From Iris pallida (lineage: Eukaryota; Streptophyta; Magnoliopsida; Asparagales; Iridaceae): DNA of 64,000 bases. The stretch is from the NCBI GenBank assembly GCA_029216955.1, contig JANAVB010004096.1, positions 159,501 to 223,500 on the forward strand, given 5' to 3'. A model generated the notes under the pieces. That model worked only from the letters and a program-made list of their open reading frames with translations. It was not told the DNA's origin and ran no database searches. Every line of letters starts with the position of its first letter. Positions within the stretch are counted from its first letter, which is position 1. The position numbers and the translations under genes were made by a program. This document shows positions 31,269 to 43,900 of the stretch, one piece after another.

Positions 31269-34200
31269 CTATCCATAAGGTGACAAGTATAAAGAGTTAA
31301 GACAATCAAGGTACACGGAAAGAAATATACCTTGTGAGTCAAACAGGTGTGGATACCGTGATCGGATATCATCCAAACGTTCCCACGTTGACTCCCCTAA
31401 AGAGTGATGACCCCAAGCAACCCGGACAAGGCTAATTGTTCGATTCTTGAGTATCTTCTCTCTTCGGTCCAAAATAGACACAGGCTGTTCCTCTTAAGAC
31501 AGGTTGGTACCAACAACCAGCTCAAAATGATCAAAGATATGGCTTGGATACATACCTTCGCAACTGAGTTACATGAAACACGTCATGCACCTCTCGTAAC
31601 GAAGGTGGAAGGGATAAACGATAAGTAACATCGCCTGTCCTATCAAGGATAACAAATGGGCCCACGTACCGCAGACTCAACTTCCCGTGAACGCCAAATC
31701 TAATGACACCACGAATAGGTGAGATCCGCAAGAACACGTGGTCCCCAAAAGAAAATTCTAGCGGCCTACGATGCTGGTCAACCAAATGACAATGTCGATC
31801 CTACACAACTCGAAGTCGCTCTCTAATTCCCTTAACTACTTCAACTGTCTGAACGATCATTTTTGGGCCTAGCATCTTCCTCTCCCCGATATCATCCCAT
31901 GCTAGTGGCGACCTACACTTCTTACCATATAGTGCTTCAAATGGCGCCATCTGGATACTGGCTTGATAACTGTTGTTGTATGAGAAATCGACTAAGTGCA
32001 AGTAGCTCTCCCAAGATCCTCCAAAATCTAGGGTGCAAGCTCGTAACATATCTTCTAAAGTCTGAATTGTCCTTTCTGATTGCCCGTCCATCTGTGGATG
32101 GTAAGCTATGCTAAATCTTAACTTGGTACTCAGACTATGATGTAAGCTCTTCCAAAAATATGATATAAAATGGGTATCTCTATCTGACACAATACTGACA
32201 GGGACTCCATGCTGCCTGACTATCTGTTGCATATACAACTCTGCCAACTTTTTTGTAGATTGTCCTACTCTGAAAGAAAGAAAATGTGCCACCTTTGTAA
32301 GCCGATCTACTATCACCCAAATAGCATCTTTACCACTTGGCGATCTTGGTAAACCAGTCACAAAGTCGATTGTGATGTGTTCCCACTTTCATTCTGGAAT
32401 AGAAAGCGATTGCAATAATCCAGCTGGCCTCTGCTGTTCTGCCTTCACTTGTTGATATATCAAGCAATAGAAAATGAATCTAGCTATCTCCCTCTTCATT
32501 TCGTTCCACCAGAAGTGCTTTTTGATATCTTGGTACATCTTGGTCCCTCCAGGGTGTATATAATACTGAGAACTGTGAGCTTCTTTCATAACCTCATGTC
32601 TGATATCTTCACTAGGCATACATAGACGTGATCCAAACCTAAGTGTATCATCTTCATGGATTTGCATCTCCTTTCTGAGTCCTGACTCACATTCTGCCTT
32701 AAGCTTCTGAATCCTTGGGTCTTGTACCTGAGCTGCCTTGATCCTGTCTACTAAGTCAGATTGAACTTGTAGACTCACAAGAATTCCTATATCACTAGGA
32801 AGTATAACTTCGATGCCCATCTCCTGAAGGTCTTCTAAAATGTGCTTTTGTGTTATCAACATAAATGTGCCGCCTCTCTTGTTAAGAGCATCTGCTACCA
32901 CATTAGCCTTTCCTGGATGATATTGAAGCTCCACGTCATAATCCTTGATCAATTCTAACCATCTTCTCTGTCTCATGTTTAGTTCCTTCTGAGTAAAGAT
33001 GTACTTCAGACTTTTGTGGTCTGTGTACATGTCCACTCGATCACCATATAAGTAATACCTCCATATCTTCAAAGTAAATACTACTGTCGCCAACTCCAAG
33101 TCATGAGTTGGATAATTCTTCTCGTGGTCTCGAAGTTGCCTAGATGCATATTCTATCACTTTTCCATGTTGTATGAGGACGCACCCAAGTCATTTACCTG
33201 ACGTATCATAATATACTGTAAAACCTCCAGGTCCAACTGGCAATGTAAGAATAGGCGCTGATATCAACTTCTTCTTCAGATTCTCAAATAATGCCTAGCA
33301 TTCTGCCGACCTGACGAATGGTACATCCTTCCGTATCAAGTGGGTCATGGATGCTGAAAGTCTCGCAAAGTCTGATACGAATCTTTTTTAATATCCTGCC
33401 AATCCCAAGAAACTCTGCACATCTGCTACGGTCTTGGGTACTGGCCAACTCTCTACTATTTCTACCTTCTTAGGATCAACTGCTACTCCAGCTCCTGATA
33501 TGATGTGCCCCAAAAATAAAATATGATCCATCCAGAACTCGTACTTACTGAGCTTGGCATACAACTGGTTCTCTCTCAGAACCTGTAATACTTTTCGGAG
33601 GTGGTGTTCATGCTCCTCCTCACTAGTAGAGTATACGAGAATGTCGTCGAGAAACACAAAGATAAACTGATCTAAGTATGGCATAAAGATACGGTTAATC
33701 AAATCCATAAATATTGCTGGAGCATTGGTCAAACCAAACGACATTACCAAGAATTCATAATGTCCATACTTCGACCTAAATGTTGTCTTGGGAATATCCT
33801 CCTTCCGAACCCTCACTTGATGATACCCTGAACGAAGATCTATCTAGGAGAAAACTCTAGCTCTGCTCAACTGATCAAACAAGTCATCGATCCTGGGTAG
33901 TGGGTATTTATTCTTTATGGTTGCCGCGTTAAGCTTCTTGTAATCGATGCACAATCTGGATGACCCATCCTTATTCCCCACAAGTACCACTGGTGCTGCC
34001 CATGGTGATATGCTAGCTTGGATGAAATTCTTCTCTTTCAGTTCCTCTATGTGCTGATATACCTTAGCCTGCTCTGAATCCGCCATTCTGTAAACTCGAT
34101 CTGATATCGGTTTAGTTCCAGGTGTCAATTCTATACTGAACTCAATATCTCTAAACGGTGGTAGACCTGGAAGTTCTTCAGAAAATACGTCTAGAAACTC

Positions 34201-34683
34201 TTCAACTACCTTCGGAACTTGAACTTCTTTCATTGTCGTTACTACTCCCTGCTCCTGTTGAGTTGCCACTGATCTGACTAAGGTGAACCGTTTCATGCCT
34301 GGAATATCAAAAGATACACTCCCTCTACGACAATCTTTTGTCGCATGACTGTCTTTCAGCCAGTCCATGCCTAAGATAACGTTGAAATTTCCAACAAGAA
34401 ATTCTATCAACCTGGAGGGTAAGGAATACCCGCAAACCACAACGCTACACGCTAGAATAATCCTACTAACTCCTACAAGCCCATTACCAGTGAGTATATT
34501 CAACCTCCCTGGCAATGCCTCGAACTTCATTCCTAGCCATGTCGCAAATTGTGCAGATATAAATGAGTGTAATACTCCTGAATCAAACAATGCTACTGCG
34601 GGATATGAGGCGACGAGAATGTTACCTGCCACAACATCTCCCGATGCCAATGCCTCTTCCAAGGATAGAGTGAATGCCTGCAC
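31269..34683 (-). pseudogene. pol: gypsy-2 pol: protease, RT, RNase H, integrase, chromodomain-like tail
   Basis: Protease has [12 protein letters not shown] (A of D-S-G-A now V) and [10 protein letters not shown] runs from about 34060 with [11 protein letters not shown] and FLDDILVYS (about 33640). RNase H (about 33250-32960) is broken by a stop after DTSGK. Integrase has IHPGGTKMY, an HHCC finger whose last Cys is Tyr (YCLIYQQVK), DFVTGLPR, SDRDTHF and the SERT glutamate. One frame carries it to about 31540, where a one-base shift occurs before the tail ESTWERLDDIRSRYPHLF. A TAG lies at 33844. The terminal stop of the siblings is CAA here, so the frame extends to 31269. Confidence 0.88.
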
Positions 34684-34689
34684 TCGACC

Positions 34690-36070
34690 TCCTTGTTGGT
34701 TCCTATGTTGCGGCCTAGCCTGGTGCTGCTGCTAGCCTCTGCCTTGGTGATGCTGGGGTGGTCGGTGTTGTTACTGCATCGACGGTCCCTGCTGCCGAAA
34801 CATCTGGGCCTGCGACATGAATGGACGTTGTGCCAATGGTCTCACTGCCACCGCTGGTCCTCGATACTGGCCTGTCCCTGGTACTGGCAGAGCAGAAAAT
34901 AGTTGTACTGGTCCTCCTGACCTCGAATTCATAGGACATGTGGTAACCCAATGATCTGGACTTCTACATATCAAATACTGTCTGTTCAATGTTCGACACA
35001 CATCTCTAGTGTGCCCTACCTTCCCATAATAAGTACAGCCTGCTGGGGGTTGCTAGTTCTTCCTCTATTGCTGTTGATGCTGCCTTGGTGGTGGTGCTGG
35101 CCCTCGCATTGCCACATCGTGAATGGGAATGCCAAGGGACGGCGTTGTTGTTCGGGGCGCTACTCCCCCTCCTCCTTCAATCTAACTGTAGGATCTCTTC
35201 TGCCCTCCAGTCCTTGCCGTGATATTCTGAATGGTGATCTCATGCCTCCGGGTTGTCGTCAACACCTCATCGAAAGTCTGGTAGTTGTGCCCCTCTATCA
35301 ATTACAAGAGCTCAAGATGAAACCCTTGCTGGAACCTCATAGCCCTCTAGCTCTCCGTTGCTACTATCTCTGGGGCGAACCTACTTAATCTGCACAACTC
35401 CGCTGCATAAGCATCTACTGTCTTGCCGGCCTGCTTAAGGTTGATAAACTTCTGTTGTAGCTCAAACTGTACCACAACTCTATAGTACTTCGTCTTGAAT
35501 CTTACAGTATAATCGTCCCAAGCAACAGGACGTCTGATGCCTACTTCTTCTGATTCCTACCAATCACATGCGAGATCCTGAAGTAACAACTTCACTTGAT
35601 CCACACGTTCTTTTGCTGGCATCTTAGCTGCTATCAAAATAGCCTCAATATCCTTAAGCCATGCATCTGCTTTGATGGAATCTTCCATGCCCTCAAAACG
35701 GTGGGGATTGTACTTACAAAATCTGGTTGATGCTCCTGAATCTGTCCTCGCCCCTCTTTCCAAAGCCGTCTGCAACCCTTGGTTAAGTAATACATTCTGC
35801 TCTTGCAACTAAGCGTGCATACGCTGCTGGGCTAACATCTGATGTTGTTGAGTAGCCATCATCCCTCTCATGATCTCCAGAAGGGCCGGTGTGTCTACTT
35901 CCATAGGGGTAGGTGGAACTACTGGCGGTGTAGGAACCTCCGGATACTGCGGCCCAGCTGATGATTTACTATCACTTCTTCTTGGATAGTCTCTTGAAGT
36001 AGTTCTGGCCCTTGTTGCTGATCAATATGGTCATGTTGCCCATGTTGTCCTTGTTGTTGTTATCCAATTC
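34690..36070 (-). pseudogene. gag: gypsy-2 gag, broken
   Basis: The minus-strand frame with PPTPMEVDTPALLEI begins in Pro-rich sequence near 36000. It continues MMATQQHQM, a TAG just above 35808, then the capsid domain (RFEGMEDSIKADAWLKDIEA), a TAG at 35557-35559 after CDW, and further capsid sequence. Both zinc knuckles are damaged: CTYYGKVGHTRDVC has Tyr for its second Cys, and YLICRSPDHWVTTC has Tyr for its first. Several more stops follow. All pieces share one frame with pol, so it was a single gag-pol. The true start codon is not clear. Confidence 0.8.
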
Positions 36071-36262
36071 TAACAGATGCGGACGAAGTTCCCCTAAGAA
36101 AAGGGACAAGAGAACAATCAAACGACCGGACATGAAGGATCAATAAAGTCGAAAGATACTGGAATTTCAAGCTAGGATTGAGAACAACGAATCATGAGAT
36201 CAAGGGAGAACATGTGTGATTGAGACATCCTATAAATCAAACACCCTACAAGTCTGAAATCA
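36071..36262 (-). other. gypsy-2 leader between primer site and gag
   Basis: About 190 bp, A-rich on the + strand, with no recognisable coding. It may hold a 3' splice site (on the minus strand TTTTCTTAG near 36095). Confidence 0.4.
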
Positions 36263-36280
36263 GACCTGTATGGGCCACCA
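36263..36280 (-). promoter_or_regulatory. gypsy-2 primer-site-like motif
   Basis: TGGTGGCCCATACAGGTC on the minus strand, nine bases (AGATTTCAG) inside the LTR end. It differs from the gypsy-1 and gypsy-3 motifs only at one or two positions. Confidence 0.5.
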
Positions 36281-36289
36281 CTGAAATCT

Positions 36290-36710
36290 TGTCACACCCC
36301 AGAACCAGAATACTGGAGAGCGAGGGAATGACTCGGCCAGCTACATATTACGGGTAGAGGAATATCGTATAATACGATCAATGCTGTCTAAAAGACGAGG
36401 GGGTGCATACTACATGAAAGTCTCGCTATGGTCACTTCACATCTATTGTCTTAATCATTCAAATAAGAAATAGTAATAGAAAACATGTAAGATAAAGCAG
36501 TAAGGCGTCGCAAAAGCTCAGTCAAAATGTTCTTGATATCTGACTGTACAAAATATAGTCAGATGATGTAGCAAAGTATACACAATTGTTTATCAGTTGC
36601 AGTCTGATTTAGTTACAATTATGTAAAAGTAAGTACAAGATAATTCGATTAACATGTCGGTGCCAACCGGCAAGGTATAAAGTAATTAACAAAAACGAGC
36701 GGGAAAGTAA
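36290..36710 (-). repeat. gypsy-2 5' LTR, part next to the internal region
   Basis: Matches 28288-28708 of the other LTR, starting TGTCACACCCC on the + strand. Gypsy-3 interrupts after AGTAA at 36710. Confidence 0.92.
36706..36710. repeat. Target-site duplication of gypsy-3, left copy (AGTAA)
   Basis: AGTAA precedes TGTAACG of gypsy-3. The uninterrupted LTR copy reads AAGTAAGGAACCC here. The right copy at 47141-47144 reads AGAA, consistent with loss of the T. Confidence 0.75.
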
Positions 36711-39427
36711 TGTAACGTCCATTTTTTGGAATACATATTTTGATTAGGCGTGTATGTATTTCGGACCTATATTTTATTTTCTCAGATTCTGGCCTGTAAT
36801 TGTGTTTTGGCTTAACTTGCAGATTTTAGTTTTCTCGTAAAATAGGTTTTTGGACCTGGCGTGGTTTTATTTTATGGAGAAGGAATTGGTTTGGTTTGGT
36901 TTAGTATTCATTGGACCATACTTAGCTAACCTCCACCCTCAATACAACATATCCTCCCTCATTAAAATCCCACCTAACTTTCTCTCTCCTCATAACTTTC
37001 ATTAATTTCTTCATCTTCTTCTTCCTTCCTCCATACAACACCAACACCATAGGCAAGTGCACCTTGCCACCACATAAGAACCCTATTTTATTTGTCCATT
37101 AGCTAGATTAGGCCATGGTGAACAACATTAGAACTTTGTATTTTGTGATTTGGAGCTTCTATTTTTCTAGATCTAAGTTTCAACCATTTTCTGTTTTTCT
37201 TGGTTTTGTTCTATTAAACTTAGATTTTTCCTTGTTTTGAGGCATCCATGTGGAAGAGAATTCAATTTTACACAAGTTAGAACTTTGAAAATCCAAATTT
37301 GGTTTTATTTTGGCTAAGATATGAAAATTTGAAATTTAGGGTTCTTGGGGACTTCCTTTCGGCCTGATGGAGAAGATGACCCTCGGCCTGCGCTCTTTAG
37401 CTCAAGGCCGGACTGTGCGACTCCTCGGCCAGCGCATTGCGCTGAGCTGACCTGCGCTGGCACTTTTTTAGCTCCAGCGCCTTCCATCCTCCTAGCGCAC
37501 TCGAACGTTGCGCAACTCAACCCCTGCACAACCTGCTCCCAGCGCAACCGTCCCTAGCGCAGCTCACTCCCAGCTCGGCTTGGCTCCAGCACAACTCAAC
37601 CCCTGTGCAACCTGATCCCAGTGCAACCCGACCCAGCGCAAGCCGACCCTAGCGCAACCCAACCTCAGTGCAGTTCATTCCTCTATGCAGTTCATTCCCC
37701 TGTACAGTCCATTCCCCCAGCGCAATCTGATCCCCAGCGCAACCCACGTGCCCATGATGGTTTGGTTTTAATTCCTTGGACTTGGCTTCTCTTTTGTGGA
37801 TTGGAGTTTTGAGATCTTGTTTCATACAACACGACTGTCTCGACCCAACACGACTTGGCACGGTTTTGGTGTTTTGCTTATGACTAATACGATTTTCGGG
37901 ATTTTTGTGAAGTATGATTTTAGTACTTTCTGATCTTCTTGGTAGTGACCCGATGGGGTGCGCTCTTAACTTGTGGCATGTGATTCATGATTAATCTTTG
38001 TAACTGGATAACTTGATAGTGGCACGTGGTGGCGCACTCCTGACTTGTAACTTATAACCTGTAACTTGTAACTCGTAACTTGACTTGACTTGATGCAGTT
38101 GCGATGGCTAACTTGACTCATATAATCAACTCTGACTCCGTGGGTGTTCATTCTTACTGCTTTGTGTAATCCACTTGTCTTGTCTTGCATCATGTCTAGG
38201 ACGCGACTCCCTGGTTACCACGGTCAGGGATTCATACTGAATATGGATAAGGCTAATGACTAGATCAAACTATAGTTCATGGAGAATTTCCAGTCACAGG
38301 CAATCTCATTATCTGGGCGCTTTAAATGGACTTGTAGCCTGCCGACGAGTAGGGCATATTTCCAGCACACTGTCATGTGTTGCACCCTCTAAGTCACCTA
38401 AGGGTATATCGCCTCCTGGGCGATGTACCCAACCATACTCTCAACCCGCGGAAGAATAACTGGATAGTCTGTAGGGCTTGGGACTGGAAATCCCTCAATT
38501 TGCATCTTGTTAGTAATTAGGCTTGTGATAACCCTAGTTAATTAAGTAGTAAGCCGTAGTATTTGCTTGGCCGTTTGTGAATGGATGGTGTCCAGCCTTG
38601 TCTAAGTCTCGTCTAGCCCCTGTACCCGGTACTCTTGTACATGATTGTTTTACTTATCTTAATAATAAATGGGTAGAGACAAAGTGCTATTCAGGCGAAG
38701 GGTTACAACCCCGATCCTTGTTTGGTTTACGGGTTGTAATCTGGCTCCCGGAATGGTTCCACGTCCCTAGTCGTTTATTGTCCTGCTGTACTTTTTATTA
38801 CTTGTACTTTCTTCTATTCCTTATGATTCTGATATGCTGGCTTTTGTTCTTATTTCGTGGCCTCCTTGTGGTACTTGCTCTTTCTGGGGTTTGACCCAGC
38901 TGGTTTTATGTGGCCAGATTTCGGAACGGCACCCGAGGATCTACCGAACCTCTAGCCCAATGGTGGTGACTAAAAGGAACCCGAGCTACGAGTGGGTTTT
39001 CTATTTTGATTCGCTCATTACATTGTAAAATTATTCTTTTAAGGCGTTTAGCCGACGAGCACCTGTTAGCTCGATGCATATTTACTTACTGTCTGCCTAC
39101 GAGCTGTAACATGATTAACAAATCCTAGGGTTGATCATGTATGACTTAACTCTTGCTAGTCCTCGCATTTTGTATGACTAGCTTCATGATTAGCTGAATA
39201 TGTAATATTTGGGACGCCTTTTATTGTATATTTGGTGGTCTAACATCTTGTAACTATATTACTTACTGAGATTGAGACAATAGGCTTGACCTTAAGAGAC
39301 CGTTGGCTTGTAGTAAACCATCATATCTAGACAGTCGTGACCGTATAGCGAGGTGGATTCTATTTTAATATACGTAGATGGATATGTACGCCCCCGCTCT
39401 CCAGTATTCTGGTTCTGGGGCATTACA
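36711..39427 (+). repeat. gypsy-3 5' LTR
   Basis: Contents in order: short U3, CT-rich leader (about 36960-37040), a CATGTGGAAGAGAATTCAAT box shared in degenerate form with gypsy-2, the GCGCAACCC array (37370-37755), a TAACTTGTAACTYGTAACTT run (about 38045-38085), a DATPW-coding tract after TCTAG (from 38200) and a WPDFGTAPEDLPNL-stop tract (about 38911-38955). I see no clear canonical TATA box. Confidence 0.92.
37370..37755. repeat. gypsy-3 array of AGCGCAACCC words (5' LTR)
   Basis: AGCGCAACCC, TGCGCAACTC and related 12-16 bp units recur about 25 times, e.g. CCAGCGCAACCCGATCC-like stretches. Many contain the self-complementary core GCGC or TGCGCA. The array sits in the transcribed leader. 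Confidence 0.82.
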
Positions 39428-39436
39428 TGGTTTAAG

Positions 39437-39454
39437 TGGTGGCCCATGCAGGTC
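39437..39454 (+). promoter_or_regulatory. gypsy-3 primer-site-like motif
   Basis: TGGTGGCCCATGCAGGTC starts nine bases after the LTR end (spacer TGGTTTAAG). Same motif and spacing as gypsy-1 and gypsy-2. Confidence 0.5.
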
Positions 39455-39559
39455 CTGGCATTCAAGAATGTGAGGGTTTACCTAATAGATGTCTTAATCA
39501 GTATTCGCCCTTGATCTCTGCTCATATCTTCAATCCCCTGAGAATCTTGACCTGATCAC

Positions 39560-40905
39560 ATGCTTGTCTCGTTGATCTGTCATTGTCCTTCCTTATTTGT
39601 TTTCTATGTCATCTTCTTCAGCGGCATTGTTCCTGACCCCACCGATCAGCGAGGTGGAGCACTTCCCGTGGACCAGCAGCAACCCAGAGATCAAGCCCAG
39701 TATTCCGGAGTAGCCTCCAAAGTTGTGCCTACTGGAGGAGAGCCACCAGTTCAGCCCGTCCAGCCTACAGAGCCGGACGATGGTACCTTGGTAGGTCTCA
39801 TCAGGACCTTGATAGCTTCCCAGGATCGTAGAGGAGACGCCTTGCACCAGGTAGTAGCAGAAGCTTTGACCAGAGGCGATCATCCAGGGAACAGCACGGC
39901 CAACAGCTTTAAGCGCTTGAACCCTCCATTCTTCGACGGCAGCGAAGATGCAATTGCCGCAGACGCTTGGCTTCAGGATACCGAGGTGGTTCTGGAAGTA
40001 GCTAGGACACCTGAGAATGAGAAGGTGGTGGTGGTATGCCTACAGTTGCTAGACTTAGCTCGCAGTTGGTGGGCAACGCAGGCCGTGGGATTAGCGACGC
40101 CAGTTACTTGGACAGTGTTTAGAGAAAGATTCCAGACAAAGTATTTTGATGCTGTAGCTCGGTATGACCTGCAGACGAGATTTACCAACTTGAAGCAAGG
40201 AGGCAGAACGGTCGACTATTACGCATCTGAGTTTTCTAGACTCAGTAGGTTTGCCCCCACCTTGGTGGCAACCGAGTTTAATAGGGCCCAGCGGTTCTAG
40301 CAGGGGCTGTATTTGGAGATCTTGCTGGCAGTTGAGCAATTCAAGCACCAGATGTTCGATGCAGTATTGAGGACAGCTAGGAGGCACGAGTACACCTCCC
40401 AGAGGATCGTGGATAGGACCGGAGGTAGGAAGCGGTCCCACATTCAGATGCACCAATCATCAGCTCTAGCCTCGGCAGCAAGGGGTTTGACCATTGGAAC
40501 TTCGAGGCGGACGGCCTCAGTAACGTCGGTTCAGCATTCGACCCCGACATACCAGCAGCAGCAGAAGCAGAAGCAGACTTCCGCGATGGAATGTTCTCAT
40601 TGCGGGAAGCCAGGGCACGTGGTGGCAGATTATCGCAGGGCGCAGGGATTGTGCCTGGCTTGTGGAGCGGCAGATCATAAGATAGGAGCCTGCCCGAATA
40701 GGGGTAGTTCGTCCTCTTCCAACCTAACCAGTCCGTCGGTTAGGGGACTAGCACCTATGCAGCAGCAGCAGTACCCAAGGCCATTGTTGCCTGAGGCCCA
40801 GGCATTTCAACAGCAGAACCAGCAGCAGTATACCCAAGCCCAAGTGCAGAGCAGGCAGAAGGGTTTCCAGCAGAGGGGACCCGCAGCTAGAGGACAAGTT
40901 CAGGC
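39560..40905 (+). pseudogene. gag: gypsy-3 gag, one nonsense codon
   Basis: The first ATG (39560) opens a hydrophobic stretch that looks like untranslated pyrimidine-rich leader ending in CTTCTTCAG. The sibling-like part begins at about 39622 (GIVPDPTDQRG), so the true N-terminus may come from a spliced or different start. The capsid domain (39910-40330) has FDGSEDAIAADAWLQDTEVV and RSWWATQ. TAG at 40298-40300 interrupts it, probably from CAG. Zinc knuckle 1 (about 40593) has Tyr for its last Cys ([14 protein letters not shown]); knuckle 2 ([14 protein letters not shown]) is intact. A Gln-rich linker leads into the protease in the same frame. Confidence 0.88.
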
Positions 40906-43900
40906 AATGATGATGGCTATGGAAGAAGAGGTTGCACCAGGTGAGGTAGTGGCAGGTACTATTCTTAAAAACTCCTCTCCAGTATCGATATTATTTGATT
41001 CTGGTGCATCGTATTCATTCATGTCTGCACGATTCGCGACACGGATAGGATTGGAGCCCGAGTCATTATCAGTGAGGCTCAATATACTTACTGGTAATGG
41101 TCTTGTGGGAGTAGATCGAGTGTTTTCCTCGTGTCGGATCGTAGTTAGCGGTAGAGAGTTTTCCGCTAGATTTATAGAGTTCCCTATGGCAGACTATGAT
41201 GTAGTCTTAGGCATGGATTGGTTGAGGAACCAGTATGCTAGGATAGACTGCCATGTTGGCAGGGTTGTCCTTAGCATTCCAAGCGAGCCCGAGTTTTCAT
41301 TTTCCAGAGGCGCAGTGGAGCCATCTTCTCCAGTATTGCGGATGGCAGTAGCAGTGGTACAGTTACCCCGGATAGTTGAAGAGTTTCCAGATGTCTTCCC
41401 AGAAGAACTTCCAGGGATGCCGCCAGAGAGAGAGATCGAGTTCACTATAGACTTGATCCCCGGGACAGCACCAGTATCAGAGCGAGTCTACAGGATGGCA
41501 CCTTCAGAGTTGGAGATTTTGTACAAGATGATTGAAGAACTCAGAACCAAGGGATTCATTCGTGCAAGTGGATCGCCTTGGGGAGCCCCGATACTTCTTG
41601 TGAAGAAGAAGGATGGTACGTCCAGATTATGTATAGATTATCGTACCTTGAACTCAGTGACAATCAAGAACAGATACCCTCTTCCGAGGATAGATGACTT
41701 GTTTGATCAACTCAAAGGGGCTTCAGTGTTCTCGAAGATAGACTTACGGTCAGGATACCACCAGATCAGAGTCAGAGAGCAGGACATCCCGAAGACAGCG
41801 TTCAGATCAAGATATGGACATTGGGAGTTCCTTGTTATGCCCTTTGGAGCGACCAATGTGCCAGCCGTATTCATGGACCTCATGAATCGTATTTTTATGC
41901 CTTACTTGGATCAGTTCGTGATCATGTTCCTAGATGATATCCTGGTCTACAGCAAGAGCGAAGTAGAGCATGAGCAGCATCTCAGAATCTTCCTTCAGAC
42001 GCTTAGAGAGCATCAGTTGTATGCCAAGTTTAGTAAATGCGCGTTCTGTCTCGATCGCATTTCGTACTTGGGTCACATCATTACCCGAGGAGGAGTGGAA
42101 GTGGATCCCCAAAAGATTGTGGCTATCGAGGCATGGCCAGTACCTAGTTCACTGGCAGAGGTTCACAGCTTCCTTGGATTGGCCGGCTACTACCGGCGAT
42201 TCGTTTCAGATTTTGTAAGGATTTCGACGCTGATGACCCAGTTGACCCGTAAGGATGTGCAGTTTGCTTGGACAGTAGAGTGTCAGAAATCATTCGAGAA
42301 GTTGAAGCGAGGTTTGATAACGGCTCCTATTCTCACGCTTCCAGATGGGACCGGAGGATTCACAGTTTATTGCGACGCTTCAGGCAGAGGATTGGGGTAT
42401 GTCTTGATGCAGCATGGGAAGGTAATATCTTATGCATCACGTCAACTTCGTGATCATGAGAAGAATTACCCAACCCATGACTTGGAACTGGCAGCAGTAG
42501 TATTTGCACTTAAGTTGTGGAGGCACTACTTGTATGGAGATAGAGTGGAGATATTTACTGATCACAAGAGCCTGAAGTATGTTTTCACCCAGAAGGACCT
42601 TAACATGCGGCAGAGAAGATGGCTCGAGCTACTAGTGGACTACGATGTGGATTTGCAGCATCACCCAGGAAAGGCCAACGTTGTAGCAGATGCATTGAGC
42701 AGGAGAGCCGGAGTTTACATCCTAACGGCGCAACCAGAGTTATTGGCAGATTTTCAGAAGATGGGAATTGAAGTGGTTCTTCCTACCAACGTGGCATTGA
42801 TGGCCAGTCTACAGGTTCAGTCCAGTATAGTTGAGAGGATCCGGATGGCGCAGTCTACAGATTCCAAGCTTCAACAACTCAGAGCAGAGTATGAGACAGG
42901 AAGAAGGCCAGAGTTATACATTCATGGAGATGGTACACTTCGACACGGCACTCGTTTTTGTGTACCTAGTGGAGATATCAGACAGGGGGTCATGGCAGAA
43001 GCTCACAGTTCACAGTATTCTATTCATCCCGGAGGTGCGAAGATGTACCGTGACATTCGTCAGCATTTTTGGTGAAATTGCATGAAGAGGGAGATAGCCC
43101 GATTTGTCTCTCGGTATTTGGTTTGCCAGCAGGTTAAGGCTGAACATCAGAGGCCAGTTGGACTTCTTCAGCCCTTGCCGATTCCAGAATGGAAGTGGGA
43201 GCAGGTGACCATAGATTTTGTGACTGGATTGCCTAGATCCCCAGCTGGTCGAGATGCTATTTGGGTTATAGTTGACAGGCTCACGAAGGTGGCTCATTTT
43301 CTCCTATTCAGAGTTGGTCAGTCGACGGCTCAGTTGGCAGAGATATACCTCAGGCAGATTGTCAGACTTCATGGGGTGCCGGTCAGTATCACCTCGGACA
43401 GGGATTCAAGATTCATATCACACTTTTGGCGCAGCTTGCAAGAGAGTTTGGGAACTCACCTTCAGTTTAGCTCATCTTATCACCCGCAGACAGATGGCCA
43501 GTCGGAACGCACGATCCAGACTCTTGAAGATATGTTGAGATCTTGTACCCTTGACTTCGATGGTTCATGGGAGGATCACCTGCACCTGGTGGAATTCTCG
43601 TACAACAATAGTTTCCAGGCCAGTATTCAGATGGCTCCATTCGAGGCACTGTATGGTAGGAAGTACAGATCCCCGTTAGCCTGGGATGATGTCGGAGAGA
43701 GGCAGATGCTTGGCCCAGAGATGATTGCCCAGACAGTTGAAGTGGTCAGAAAGATCAGAGATCATCTTCGAGTGGCCCAAGATCGCCAGCGACATTGGGA
43801 CTATGCTCATCGACGTCCCTTAAAGTTTGCTATCGGCGACCATGTATTCCTTAGGATCTCGCCTAACCGCGACGTCATTCGCTTTGGCGTACGGGAAAAA

